From positions 1-25,824 of the forward strand of contig CAZSXS010000055.1 in assembly GCA_964611385.1 (NCBI GenBank): a stretch of DNA of 25,824 nucleotides, read 5' to 3'. The position numbers and the translations under genes were made by a program. This DNA is from CAZSXS01 sp964611385. GTDB taxonomy: Bacteria; Bacillota; Clostridia; Lachnospirales; CAYPQA01. This document shows positions 7,532 to 15,515 of the stretch, in pieces (positions within the stretch are counted from its first letter, which is position 1; every line of letters starts with the position of its first letter). The notes beneath the pieces are model-generated. The model saw only the letters and a list, made by a program, of their open reading frames with translations, was not told where the DNA came from and did not search any database.

Positions 7532-10516
7532 CTATGGCCTCACTGGATTATTGATAGTCGGATTGTTGATTACTGGTGCCCCAGCTGTGCTTGGCTCAAT
7601 GACCGGTAGATCCGAGGCAGTTGTTGGTGCCTTTTGGGTGTATTTCGGAACAACAGGCACAGTACTAGTAGAACTAGGTGTGGGAACAGGGGTAGGAGTA
7701 GGACTGGTGGTGGGGCTTCCTGTGTTTGGCTGAGGTGTATTCCCAACTCCCTGAGTGGCTGTGGCACTAGTACTTACCTGAGGGCTTACACTTGGAGTCG
7801 TTGTCGGTGGGACCGGCTTAACGGTTTGTGGGGTTGATGGTAAGGAAAGCTCAGGCGGGGGTGTAGGAATTACTGGGGACGGCTTCGAAGTTGTCGTTTG
7901 GCCGAGTTTTTCCTCATCCTCGTCCTCATCCTCTAAGTCACCCAGAATATCCATTTCTGGTACATCAGGCTCATTGTCAATGATCGGTAGGCGACCCTCA
8001 GCGTGTATACGACAGGTAGGGCCATCTATAAAGCTTTGCTTAAAGTAATAGTCTGCAATATCATAAGGATTGGTAGCACTGATAATTCCGATGACCTCTT
8101 TTTTATAGACTTCTGGGCAATTAGGGCCAAATTTTTCTCCAGTGGAACTATCCAGAGTCAAGGCAACGTGAACATCGCAAGTCTCCTTCGGTTCCGTTCC
8201 AGCTATAAAAATCTCCGTCGTAAATCCTCTGTGTATATCCTTATCGCAAAGACCCTTTATAACTCTCTTTCCGGATGCTTTACAGGTGGACGCGGTAATG
8301 ACGTTTTCAGGTCGAACAAAGTCCTTGACAGGTTGGTTTGCAGATATCTCATCCATGACGCGGCTCCACAGCAAAAGGTGATAATTACTACTCTCTTTAA
8401 TGGTCTGAGGCATGTCATATCCGGTCCAAATGCTAGCCGTATAGTAAGGAGTATAACCCACAAACATTAAATCCTTGTCATCCGATGTAGTTCCGGTCTT
8501 ACCCGCAACAGGCATTTTACTTTTTTTGAGAGCCGCCTTCGTTCCTGTTCCAGATCTGACCACATCCTTCATCATATCTGTCAGTAGATAAGCACTCTCT
8601 TTTTTCAGGATTTGTTTGGGTTCTGGCACATTTTCCAACAAAATCTCATTGTTGTGATCCAGTACCTTTGAATAAAGAATTGGTTTGTTGTAAACTCCGC
8701 CATTAGCAATGGCTCCGTAGGCGGCTGCTAGCTCAATCTGCGTAACGCCTTTAGTGATACCTCCCAGGGATGCTGCCGGAACGCGGTCTGTTTTTAGCTC
8801 GCCACGAATGACTTCATTTTCTACCAAGGTCGTAAATCCAAAGTTTTTCAGATATTCAAAACAGGCATCAAGCCCCGTGTTGATCATCATATTCTTGACA
8901 GTGATGACATTCATAGAATCCCGAATACCGCTGCGAACGCTAGACCAGCCCCGGTAACTGGGGTTCCTGTACCAGTTTTTAAATTCATGTCCGTTCACTT
9001 CGAAGGGGGCATCCTCAATCAAGGTGGCCGGTGTAATCTTCAGCAGATCAATGCCTGCTGCATAGGAGGCCAGTACTTTAAAGACGGAACCGGGCTGCCT
9101 TACTGAATTGGTGGCCCGATTCAAGCCCCGATTTGTCAGCTTTTCACCCCGTCCGCTGATCAAAGCTCGAACTTCGCCTGTGAAGTTATCCATAATGACC
9201 ATAGCTGCTTGTGGTTGGGGGATAGGGTAGAGATTTTCCAAGAATACCTCATCATTTGCTCCCAGAACTTCATTTTTGACACTATCCACAAAAGCTTGAA
9301 TATCCTCTTCTTTTTTTACAGTTTTCTCTCTGTAGTAATCCGTCACCTTGTTAGTGATGGTGTTTTTTACCGCAAGGGAATATTCAATATCAATGGCAAA
9401 AGCCGCAGCTGGAAACATTGAGTCATCTTTGAAAGCATTATCCATAATCTGTTGAAATTCCAAGTCTTGCAAAGAATAAATCTTCAACCCCGAATTAAAG
9501 ATCCAATTACTGGCGGTAGCACTGCTGATTTTGTATTTATCCTGTAAATCCTTAGAAACAGCATCAATTAAGGAATCGGTATAGTCGCTGTGGTAAATAG
9601 GCGTGTCATCCGTTTGCCTTACACCTGTTACTCTCGCAAAAACATCATCAGCCACAGCATCGTCGTACTCAGCTTTTGTGATAAAATTAAGATCGCGCAT
9701 TTTGTTCAGAACCATCATTTGACGCTTACGGCTTTGCTCGGGATTCACATCAGGCGCATACTGAGCTGGAAACTGAGTGATACCCGCAATGACCGCCGCT
9801 TCTGATAGGCTTAATTCTGAAACATCCTTACCAAAATAATAACCGGAAGCAGTCTGTACGCCATATATATTGTGATGTAAGCCAATCGTATTTAAATAAG
9901 TTTCTAGAATATAATCCTTGGCAGCCTTTTTGTTACCTTTGAACTGCTCAACCAGTTTTTTTTCATAATTAAACGCTAAATACTGCTCCTGGAGTTTGGT
10001 TTCCGGGGTGTTTCTAGTCAAGTTCATGACGTTGTTCTTGATGACTTGCTGTGTAATGGTACTGGCACCCTCTCGGCGAGAATTGCCTTTGATTATATTT
10101 TCTATATTGACATAAACAATGCGCAACAACGCTCGGAAATCAACACCATCGTGAGAATAGAAACGCTCATCTTCAATAGCCACCACAGCATCCTTCAAAT
10201 TCTGTGGCACCTTATCAAAGGTGACATATTCTCGATTTTCCTCTCCCTTCAAGCGGTCAATTTCTTGCCCTGTTTTATCAGAGTAAATAATCGTTGTATA
10301 GATATCCGGTTGGATCACAATATTCTCAAGAGGAGGAGCATTTTCAAGGATTCCCATATAAGCGCCAACCAAGGCGCCACCCCCTGCAAACATACCAATG
10401 AGTAAGGCTGCGATAACGATCCGAAAAATTAAACTTCCTACTTTATTTTTTACTTTCTTCTTTTTTGATTTTATTTTTTTTCTTCTCTTTGTGTTTTCCT
10501 GTTTGGAATAATTCAT
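7532..10516 (-). CDS. Class A penicillin-binding protein (PBP1A type)
   Basis: A 994-residue bifunctional peptidoglycan synthase. Residues 1-27 are very Lys/Arg-rich and cytoplasmic, and a membrane anchor follows at about 28-54. The glycosyltransferase (GT51) domain shows EDERFYSHDGVD (about 115-126, catalytic Glu) and the GASTITQQ motif (150-157). The transpeptidase domain has SVFK (S477, K480), SMN (534-536) and KTGT (673-676). After the catalytic domain comes an acidic patch (LEDEDEDEE, about 870) and a long Thr/Ser/Pro-rich tail to the end, probably disordered and extending into the wall. It is the second gene of an operon with glgB, 12 bases downstream; its GGGAG site overlaps the glgB stop codon. 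The tail is low-complexity and would be expected to vary between strains. Confidence 0.95.
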   Translation of the reverse strand: MNYSKQENTKRRKKIKSKKKKVKNKVGSLIFRIVIAALLIGMFAGGGALVGAYMGILENAPPLENIVIQPDIYTTIIYSDKTGQEIDRLKGEENREYVTFDKVPQNLKDAVVAIEDERFYSHDGVDFRALLRIVYVNIENIIKGNSRREGASTITQQVIKNNVMNLTRNTPETKLQEQYLAFNYEKKLVEQFKGNKKAAKDYILETYLNTIGLHHNIYGVQTASGYYFGKDVSELSLSEAAVIAGITQFPAQYAPDVNPEQSRKRQMMVLNKMRDLNFITKAEYDDAVADDVFARVTGVRQTDDTPIYHSDYTDSLIDAVSKDLQDKYKISSATASNWIFNSGLKIYSLQDLEFQQIMDNAFKDDSMFPAAAFAIDIEYSLAVKNTITNKVTDYYREKTVKKEEDIQAFVDSVKNEVLGANDEVFLENLYPIPQPQAAMVIMDNFTGEVRALISGRGEKLTNRGLNRATNSVRQPGSVFKVLASYAAGIDLLKITPATLIEDAPFEVNGHEFKNWYRNPSYRGWSSVRSGIRDSMNVITVKNMMINTGLDACFEYLKNFGFTTLVENEVIRGELKTDRVPAASLGGITKGVTQIELAAAYGAIANGGVYNKPILYSKVLDHNNEILLENVPEPKQILKKESAYLLTDMMKDVVRSGTGTKAALKKSKMPVAGKTGTTSDDKDLMFVGYTPYYTASIWTGYDMPQTIKESSNYHLLLWSRVMDEISANQPVKDFVRPENVITASTCKASGKRVIKGLCDKDIHRGFTTEIFIAGTEPKETCDVHVALTLDSSTGEKFGPNCPEVYKKEVIGIISATNPYDIADYYFKQSFIDGPTCRIHAEGRLPIIDNEPDVPEMDILGDLEDEDEDEEKLGQTTTSKPSPVIPTPPPELSLPSTPQTVKPVPPTTTPSVSPQVSTSATATQGVGNTPQPNTGSPTTSPTPTPVPTPSSTSTVPVVPKYTQKAPTTASDLPVIEPSTAGAPVINNPTINNPVRP

Positions 10517-10528
10517 TTAGAAGACTCC

Positions 10529-12748
10529 CTATACTGCCTTAAACACTGCAAAACCTAATGGCGGCAGTTTGATTTTAATACTGTCGGGGTATTGGTCCCA
10601 AGAGATTTTCTCCGAAACAAATAGGTCGTTATTGATCCCATCCCCGTTGGTTATCCCGCTCCCGAAAAATTCCCTGGAATCGCTGTTGAAAACCTCAACA
10701 TACGTACCGGCAAAGGGAACACCCATGCGGTATTCCAGATTGGGAACAGGGGTAAAATTACAAGCAAAGACTAAAATGTCCTCTGGCGTTTTACCGATCC
10801 GGTAAAAGGTAAAAATACTGTGTAGGCTGTCATCACATTGGATCCATTCAAAGCCATCTTCGTTAAAATCATCATGCCAAAGGCATTCGTTCTCTAGATA
10901 AAAATGATTGAGCGCCTTAACAAAGTCCAAGGTTTTTTGATGATGCTCATATTGGAGCAAAAACCAGTCCAGGCTTCTTTTTTCATCCCATTCAATAAAT
11001 TGTCCAAATTCGCCGCCCATAAAAAGCAGCTTCTTACCGGGATGCCCCATCATGAATCCCAGAGAAACCCGTAAATTTGCAAACTTCTGCCATAAGTCTC
11101 CTTGCATTTTATCCAGAAGACTATGCTTACCATGGACAACCTCATCGTGAGAAAGCACTAATATAAACTTTTCGGAATAAGCATAGGTCATGCCAAAGGT
11201 CATTTTATTGTGATGATATTTTTTAAAATAGGAATCCTGAGCCACATACTCCAAAAAATCATTCATCCAGCCCATGTTCCACTTCAAGGTAAAGCCAAGG
11301 CCCTTTTCCTCAACTGGATGTGATACGCCTTCCCAGGAGGTACTTTCCTCAGCAATCATCAGAACACCGGGATAACGCTTATAAATGATGGAGTTCATAT
11401 GTTTGATAAATTCAACAGCCTCCAGATTTTCCCGGCCGCCATATTGATTGGGTACAAAGACCCCGCAGCCAAAATCCAAATAGAGCATGGAGGCCACTGC
11501 GTCCACCCGCAATCCATCCAGGTGATACTTATCTAGCCAAAAGATGGCATTTCCAATTAAAAAATTCTTAACTTCTTTTCTTCCATAATTAAACTTAAGT
11601 GTCCCCCAGTCCTTCTGCTCAGCCAGTCGTGGATCGGCATGCTCGTAGAGGGCTGTTCCGTCAAAAAAGGCAAGCCCATGAGCATCCTTGGGAAAATGAG
11701 CCGGAACCCAGTCCAAAAGGACTCCAATGCCGTTTTGATGACAAACATCCACAAAATACATAAATTCAGTAGGATTTCCATAACGGCTGGTAGGTGCATA
11801 GTAACCAGTGACCTGATAGCCCCAGGATCCATCAAAGGGGTGCTCTTCAATGGGCAAAAGCTCAATATGAGTATAGCCCATCTCTTTCACATAGGGTACA
11901 AGCTCTTCAGCAAGCTCTAGATAACTGTAAAAACGATTATTCTCCTGCTCCTTCCGCTTCCAGGAGCCAAGATGCACCTCGTAAATATTCATGGGGCAAT
12001 TCAAAGAAGCTGTTTCACGCTTTTTCATCCAGCCGCCATCGCCCCACTGGTATTGATTCAGATCATAGACTAGAGAGGAGGTGCTAGGCCGAAGCTCAGA
12101 AAAGTTAGCAAAGGGATCGGATTTTTCTAAAACTGTGTTGTGACGAGTTTTGATTTCATACTTGTAATGGTCCAAAGGCTTCAACCCAGGGATAAAGATT
12201 TCCCAAACGCCAGAATTTCCTAGTGTACGCATAGCGTGGCGACGGCCATCCCAGTTGTTAAAGTCCCCGATCACACTGACCCTTTTGGCATTTGGGGCCC
12301 AGACAGTAAAGACAACCCCTTGAATCTCGTTTACTGTCTTAGGATGGGCGCCCATTTTATCATAAATTTCATAATGAGTTCCTTCATTAAATAAATGGAG
12401 ATCCATATCAGAAATCTGAGGTAAAAAGGAGTAGGCATCGTATGTTGAATAGGTGTTTCCCAGATGGTCAGTAACGATAAGGCGATAGGTAAAAAATTCA
12501 CTTTCCTTTAAGATTGCCTCGAAAAATCCATCATAATGTACGATTTTCATTTCTGTTTGTTTGCCGCTGCCTTCATTCAGCACGGAGACTGCTTTAGCCT
12601 GAGGGATGAAGGCCCGGACGGCAAGCCGCTTTTCTTCTTTGTTCTTAACCTTGACATAAACTTCATGCATTCCCAAAACGTGGTGAGGATTGGCGTGAGT
12701 GGATTCGATTATCTGCTTCAGTTCGATGAGATTCGCTGTTGTTATCAT
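10529..12748 (-). CDS. glgB: 1,4-alpha-glucan (glycogen) branching enzyme
   Basis: A 739-residue enzyme that makes the alpha-1,6 branches of glycogen. An N-terminal N1 domain (about 15-115) precedes a CBM48 module (about 140-230; WAPNAKRVSVIGDFNNWD). The GH13 barrel then shows GVLLDWVPAHF (342-352), nucleophile D416 in GLRVDAV, acid/base Glu in LMIAEEST (467-468), and SHDEVVHGK (532-540) with the third catalytic Asp. MGGEFGQFIEWDE is the usual late motif. Length is normal for bacterial GlgB including N1. GGAGG lies 7 bases before the ATG and a sigma-A promoter at 12879-12907 drives it. No other glycogen genes (glgA, glgC, glgP) are in the window; instead the next gene is a PBP. Confidence 0.95.
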   Translation of the reverse strand: MITTANLIELKQIIESTHANPHHVLGMHEVYVKVKNKEEKRLAVRAFIPQAKAVSVLNEGSGKQTEMKIVHYDGFFEAILKESEFFTYRLIVTDHLGNTYSTYDAYSFLPQISDMDLHLFNEGTHYEIYDKMGAHPKTVNEIQGVVFTVWAPNAKRVSVIGDFNNWDGRRHAMRTLGNSGVWEIFIPGLKPLDHYKYEIKTRHNTVLEKSDPFANFSELRPSTSSLVYDLNQYQWGDGGWMKKRETASLNCPMNIYEVHLGSWKRKEQENNRFYSYLELAEELVPYVKEMGYTHIELLPIEEHPFDGSWGYQVTGYYAPTSRYGNPTEFMYFVDVCHQNGIGVLLDWVPAHFPKDAHGLAFFDGTALYEHADPRLAEQKDWGTLKFNYGRKEVKNFLIGNAIFWLDKYHLDGLRVDAVASMLYLDFGCGVFVPNQYGGRENLEAVEFIKHMNSIIYKRYPGVLMIAEESTSWEGVSHPVEEKGLGFTLKWNMGWMNDFLEYVAQDSYFKKYHHNKMTFGMTYAYSEKFILVLSHDEVVHGKHSLLDKMQGDLWQKFANLRVSLGFMMGHPGKKLLFMGGEFGQFIEWDEKRSLDWFLLQYEHHQKTLDFVKALNHFYLENECLWHDDFNEDGFEWIQCDDSLHSIFTFYRIGKTPEDILVFACNFTPVPNLEYRMGVPFAGTYVEVFNSDSREFFGSGITNGDGINNDLFVSEKISWDQYPDSIKIKLPPLGFAVFKAV

Positions 12749-12878
12749 ATTTATTCCTCCATCTATAAGCTTCTGTTTGCTCTTGCCTACATTTCACTGA
12801 GATATTGTAATTTTATTTTGAGAAGGCAAGATTCTTAAGCTACTGTCAGTGCCGGTTTTGCCCGTTAAATCTGGGTAA

Positions 12879-12907
12879 AATATACACTAGGCAACAGACT
12901 TTGTCAA
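12879..12907 (-). promoter_or_regulatory. Sigma-A promoter for glgB-PBP operon
   Basis: On the minus strand TTGACA (12907-12902), a 17-base spacer and TATATT (12884-12879). The start would be near 12872, giving a leader of about 120 bases before glgB. It lies just beyond the RNase P RNA terminator, so glgB has its own promoter rather than reading through from rnpB. Confidence 0.75.
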
Positions 12908-12971
12908 TATAGTAACAATTTGGAAGATGAGTACAGAATTGCTGAGAAAGACAAAATTAATTCTAGGCAAA

Positions 12972-13003
12972 TAAAAAAGCTTCCCACAGGGTTGAGGGAA
13001 GCC
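12972..13003 (-). terminator. Terminator of RNase P RNA
   Basis: On the minus strand GCTTCCC (13002-12996) and GGGAAGC (12985-12979) form a stem closed by a 10-base loop, followed by TTTTTTATTTG. It begins immediately after the RNase P 3' end. Confidence 0.85.
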
Positions 13004-13006
13004 CTA

Positions 13007-13478
13007 AATAAGTAGGTCTGTAAGCCGAGTTCTGTATTTGACGATCATCTATCTTGGCGTCCTGTTACCAGCAACGCTCATGCGAACCATTTTCGGCGAG
13101 ACGGGCAATCTCTTGAAAAACGATACACTTTAGTCCGTAAAGACGAAAGCATGAGTTTTTCGTGCCGACACTTGTCTTGCTTCGAGTGGGGTTTACAGAG
13201 CCCTCCTTGTTGCCAATGGAGGCGGTGAGCTCTTACCTCACCTTTCCACCCTTACCTCATTTCTTCCTTATTAAGTAAGATACATATATGAGAGATCATA
13301 AAGAACTTATAAACAAAAAAGAAAAACGGCGGTTTATTTCTGTTGCACTAGCCTTGGAGTCGCCTCCACCGGACGTTATCCGGCACCCTGCCCTATGAAG
13401 CTCGGACTTTCCTCATGAAGGTTTTACTGACTATACAATCAGATGCAACTCTTCACGCGACCATCTGGCCTACTTATT
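13007..13478 (-). ncRNA. rnpB: RNase P RNA (catalytic RNA of tRNA 5' processing)
   Basis: The RNA component of ribonuclease P, which removes 5' leaders from pre-tRNA. On the minus strand the conserved 5' core GAGGAAAGTCCGAGC is followed by AGGGCAGGGTGCCGG and GGCTAGTGCAACAGAAA, and the 3' core reads AGAACTCGGCTTACAGACC. Helix P1 pairs 13478-13469 with 13016-13007 (AATAAGTAGG with CCTACTTATT), which sets the ends. The length of about 472 bases is above the usual 350-420. Much of the extra sequence is an AT-rich block at about 13257-13326 in the place of helix P12. The rest fits the common type A layout. It has its own terminator and probably its own promoter at 13500-13529. Confidence 0.95.
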
Positions 13479-13499
13479 CTTGTTGCTTGTATGATGCTT

Positions 13500-13529
13500 G
13501 TTATCGACAGTCCACAGAAGGCTTGTCAA
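13500..13529 (-). promoter_or_regulatory. Possible promoter for RNase P RNA
   Basis: On the minus strand TTGACA (13529-13524), an 18-base spacer and GATAAC (13505-13500). The -35 is perfect while the -10 is weak. The predicted start is 10-15 bases upstream of helix P1, compatible with a short trimmed leader. Confidence 0.5.
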
Positions 13530-13965
13530 TAAAAAATTTTGAAGTTAAGCGAAGTATAACACAATAGTTGGCGATTGTACAGCGGAATTCTTTTCAGGAT
13601 TGTAAAAGCGCAAAGTTTTTCAGATAGAAGGTTATAGGATATCAAATTTCCTCTGTTCTCCTTAATTGACTTGTACGAGATGGCGATCTGATACCCTCTT
13701 TTATTCTCCTTTGAATTGTACAGTCGAAAATTTGCACTATGAAGTGCAGAAGGATAGAAGGTTGCAGTTTGCTTGTTAACAATTTATTCATATTCTGCTG
13801 CGATTTACTGAATTGTTTTTCAGAAGATAATTCAGTTCATTACTTGATTTTGTAAGAGCTACTGAAGTTTTGCTGCTATGGGGTCGAAAGTTGCTTGATA
13901 AATTATTTGTTGGCTAAAAAGAATAAAGCATAAAATAGGGTCTTTTTGAAAAACATATTCCCTAC
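13530..13965. other. Gene-free AT-rich spacer
   Basis: About 435 bases upstream of RNase P with no convincing reading frame on either strand and no ribosome binding site. It holds an 8-bp inverted repeat ACTGAATT/AATTCAGT around 13805-13835 and a repeated phrase GATAGAAGGTT (about 13622 and 13753). Nothing else recognisable. The structured repeats begin immediately after it. Confidence 0.4.
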
Positions 13966-14065
13966 TATACTCAATACCGTTAAGCTTTGCAAAGCCACCA
14001 CACAAACGATAATTTATCAAGATTGAATGAAGGTGGCTTGGGAAATGTTTTAGAGACTGAGTATA
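13966..14065 (+). repeat. Structured intergenic repeat, copy A
   Basis: A 100-bp element bounded by perfect terminal inverted repeats TATACTCA (13966-13973) and TGAGTATA (14058-14065). Inside are the palindrome GCTTTGCAAAGC, and an inner stem AAGCCACC with GGTGGCTT. The middle, about AATTTATCAAGATTGAATGA, is shared exactly with copy C. The element is flanked by TA on both sides. The orientation is chosen so that the TTGCAA palindrome is on the left. Confidence 0.85.
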
Positions 14066-14168
14066 GCCCACTTAGTCACGGTCAGCCTTGCAAGGCTGCC
14101 GCCCAAAACAATAGAATTTAACGGAGTTGAACAATGGCGGCTTGGTAAATGTTTGGAGACTGAGTATA
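14066..14168 (+). repeat. Structured intergenic repeat, copy B
   Basis: It follows copy A directly, in tandem and in the same orientation. The right end is GACTGAGTATA (to 14168). The left arm ACTTAGT (14070-14076) pairs with ACTGAGT with one G-T wobble. The palindrome is CAGCCTTGCAAGGCTG, with both sides changed relative to copy A so pairing is kept. The inner stem is GCCGCC with GGCGGC. About 110 bases separate it from the M16 operon start. Confidence 0.8.
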
Positions 14169-14277
14169 CGATCTTTGGTTCGGATGGCACTAAAGTTTAA
14201 ACAACTTTGTGAGTTGCAATCAATTTTCGTGGCTATAGGAGTATACCATAGATTCAATTAATTTTGGAGGAGTTTGT

Positions 14278-14964
14278 ATGGAAACAATCAGACTTGGAGA
14301 TGAATACAAAAGCATAAATAAGAATGATATCAACCTTCATTTGATACGAACAAATAAATTCAAGACCATTACCATTACTCTGCTGATGAGGAGACCAATC
14401 CAGAGGGATGAAGTAACCAAAAATGCATTAATCTCCTACATTCTTAAAAAGGGATGTAGCAAGTATCAAAATCTATCCGAGTTGAATCTTGCTGTGGAAG
14501 AACTCTATGGAAGTGTTTTTGATGTTAATGTTATTAAAAAAGGTGAGGAACAGATACTCCAGTTTTTAATTGAATTTGTATCTGTAAACGACTTGTTTGG
14601 TCCTTGCTTGGAATTTATGAAAGAGGTTGCTTTTTCCCCGCTTACAGAATTAAAACTTAATCACAGTCATCCTAATCCGGAATGTTTCAAAGAAGAATTT
14701 TTTGAAACTGAAAAAGAGAATCTCAGAAAGACTATAGAGGCCAGAATCAACAGCAAAGGTGAATACGTAAAATCTCGTTGCCTAGAAGAGATGTATAAGG
14801 ATGAACCCTTTGGTCTTTTGTCAGATGGGTATGCAGAGGACTTAGACGGGATCGAAAATGGGGCTCTTTTTGAACACTATAAAAAACTTTTGTACGAAGC
14901 CCAGCTTGAATATATTGTGGTTGGGGATATTCCGGATCTGGAGGGGATACAATGGTTAAAATAA
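14278..14964 (+). CDS. M16-type peptidase-like protein, N-terminal half (YmfF-like)
   Basis: A 228-residue protein that matches the first half of the inactive partner of M16 peptidase pairs (YmfF type). The segments LNLAVEELYGSVFDVNVIKKGE (about 68-90) and CFKEEFFETEKENLRKTIEARINSK (about 140-165) are typical. No HxxEH zinc motif is present, as expected for this partner. It ends at VVGDIPDLEG, the place where the first M16 lobe normally passes into the linker. A normal YmfF-like chain is about 420 residues; here the second lobe is encoded in the next frame with a 13-base overlap. GGAGG at 14266-14270 precedes the start. Either a true split gene or a frameshift; see the finding. Confidence 0.75.
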   Translation: METIRLGDEYKSINKNDINLHLIRTNKFKTITITLLMRRPIQRDEVTKNALISYILKKGCSKYQNLSELNLAVEELYGSVFDVNVIKKGEEQILQFLIEFVSVNDLFGPCLEFMKEVAFSPLTELKLNHSHPNPECFKEEFFETEKENLRKTIEARINSKGEYVKSRCLEEMYKDEPFGLLSDGYAEDLDGIENGALFEHYKKLLYEAQLEYIVVGDIPDLEGIQWLK

Positions 14965-15515
14965 AATCCGAAAATCTGAATCTAGCTCAAGGGAAAATTT
15001 GCATGGGATATAAAAGCCAGAACATTCAGAATAAACAGGATGAGTTTTATGAGCTTCTGGTTTTTAATGAAATTCTGGGCGGTGGTACTTCATCCAAGCT
15101 CTTTAACAATGTGCGCGAAAAAGAAAGCCTCTGTTATAGTATCAATTCATTGGTATACCGATTTAAGGTGCTGATACTGGTTCAGTGCGGGGTTGAAATT
15201 GAAAAGATTGATTATGTCATTGACTTGATAAAGAGTGAAATCAAAAAATTGACGGATGGAGATTTCAGCGATGAAGACCTGGAAAAAGGAAAAAACAGCC
15301 TCATTAAAAAGTATGAAGGAATTATGGACTACACCAGTGCTTTGATGGATTTCTATGTGACTCAACATATGCTAGAGGACGAAGACGGCCTAGAAACGAT
15401 CATTGAGAGAATCAAGAAAATAAATAAAGAAGCTGTCTGCAACAGAGGGAAAAACATGTTACTAGACATGATCTATATCGGAGGAAACAATGATTATTCA
15501 CGAGAAGTCGATTAA
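14952..15515 (+). CDS. M16-type peptidase-like protein, C-terminal half (YmfF-like)
   Basis: A 187-residue protein corresponding to the second lobe of a YmfF-like M16 protein. QGKICMGYKS (about 13-22) and ILGGGTSSKLFNNVREKESLCYSI (about 39-62) are the characteristic M16 C-terminal block with the R..ES.CY motif. It lies in the -1 frame relative to the first half. Its ATG has its own strong site, GGAGGGG at 14940-14946, 5 bases away, so it can be translated independently and by coupling. Its 3' end overlaps the next gene by 26 bases. If the two halves fold together they rebuild one catalytically inactive M16 subunit. Confidence 0.75.
   Translation: MVKIKSENLNLAQGKICMGYKSQNIQNKQDEFYELLVFNEILGGGTSSKLFNNVREKESLCYSINSLVYRFKVLILVQCGVEIEKIDYVIDLIKSEIKKLTDGDFSDEDLEKGKNSLIKKYEGIMDYTSALMDFYVTQHMLEDEDGLETIIERIKKINKEAVCNRGKNMLLDMIYIGGNNDYSREVD

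Noticed and set aside
13966..14168. CRISPR array from the tandem copies A and B
   Set aside because: Only two adjacent units of about 100 bases, diverged, with internal inverted repeats and no spacers or cas genes.
14940..14970. Programmed -1 frameshift joining the two M16 halves
   Set aside because: The sequence TGGTTAAAATAA offers no canonical X XXY YYZ slippery heptamer, while a strong independent ribosome binding site is present.
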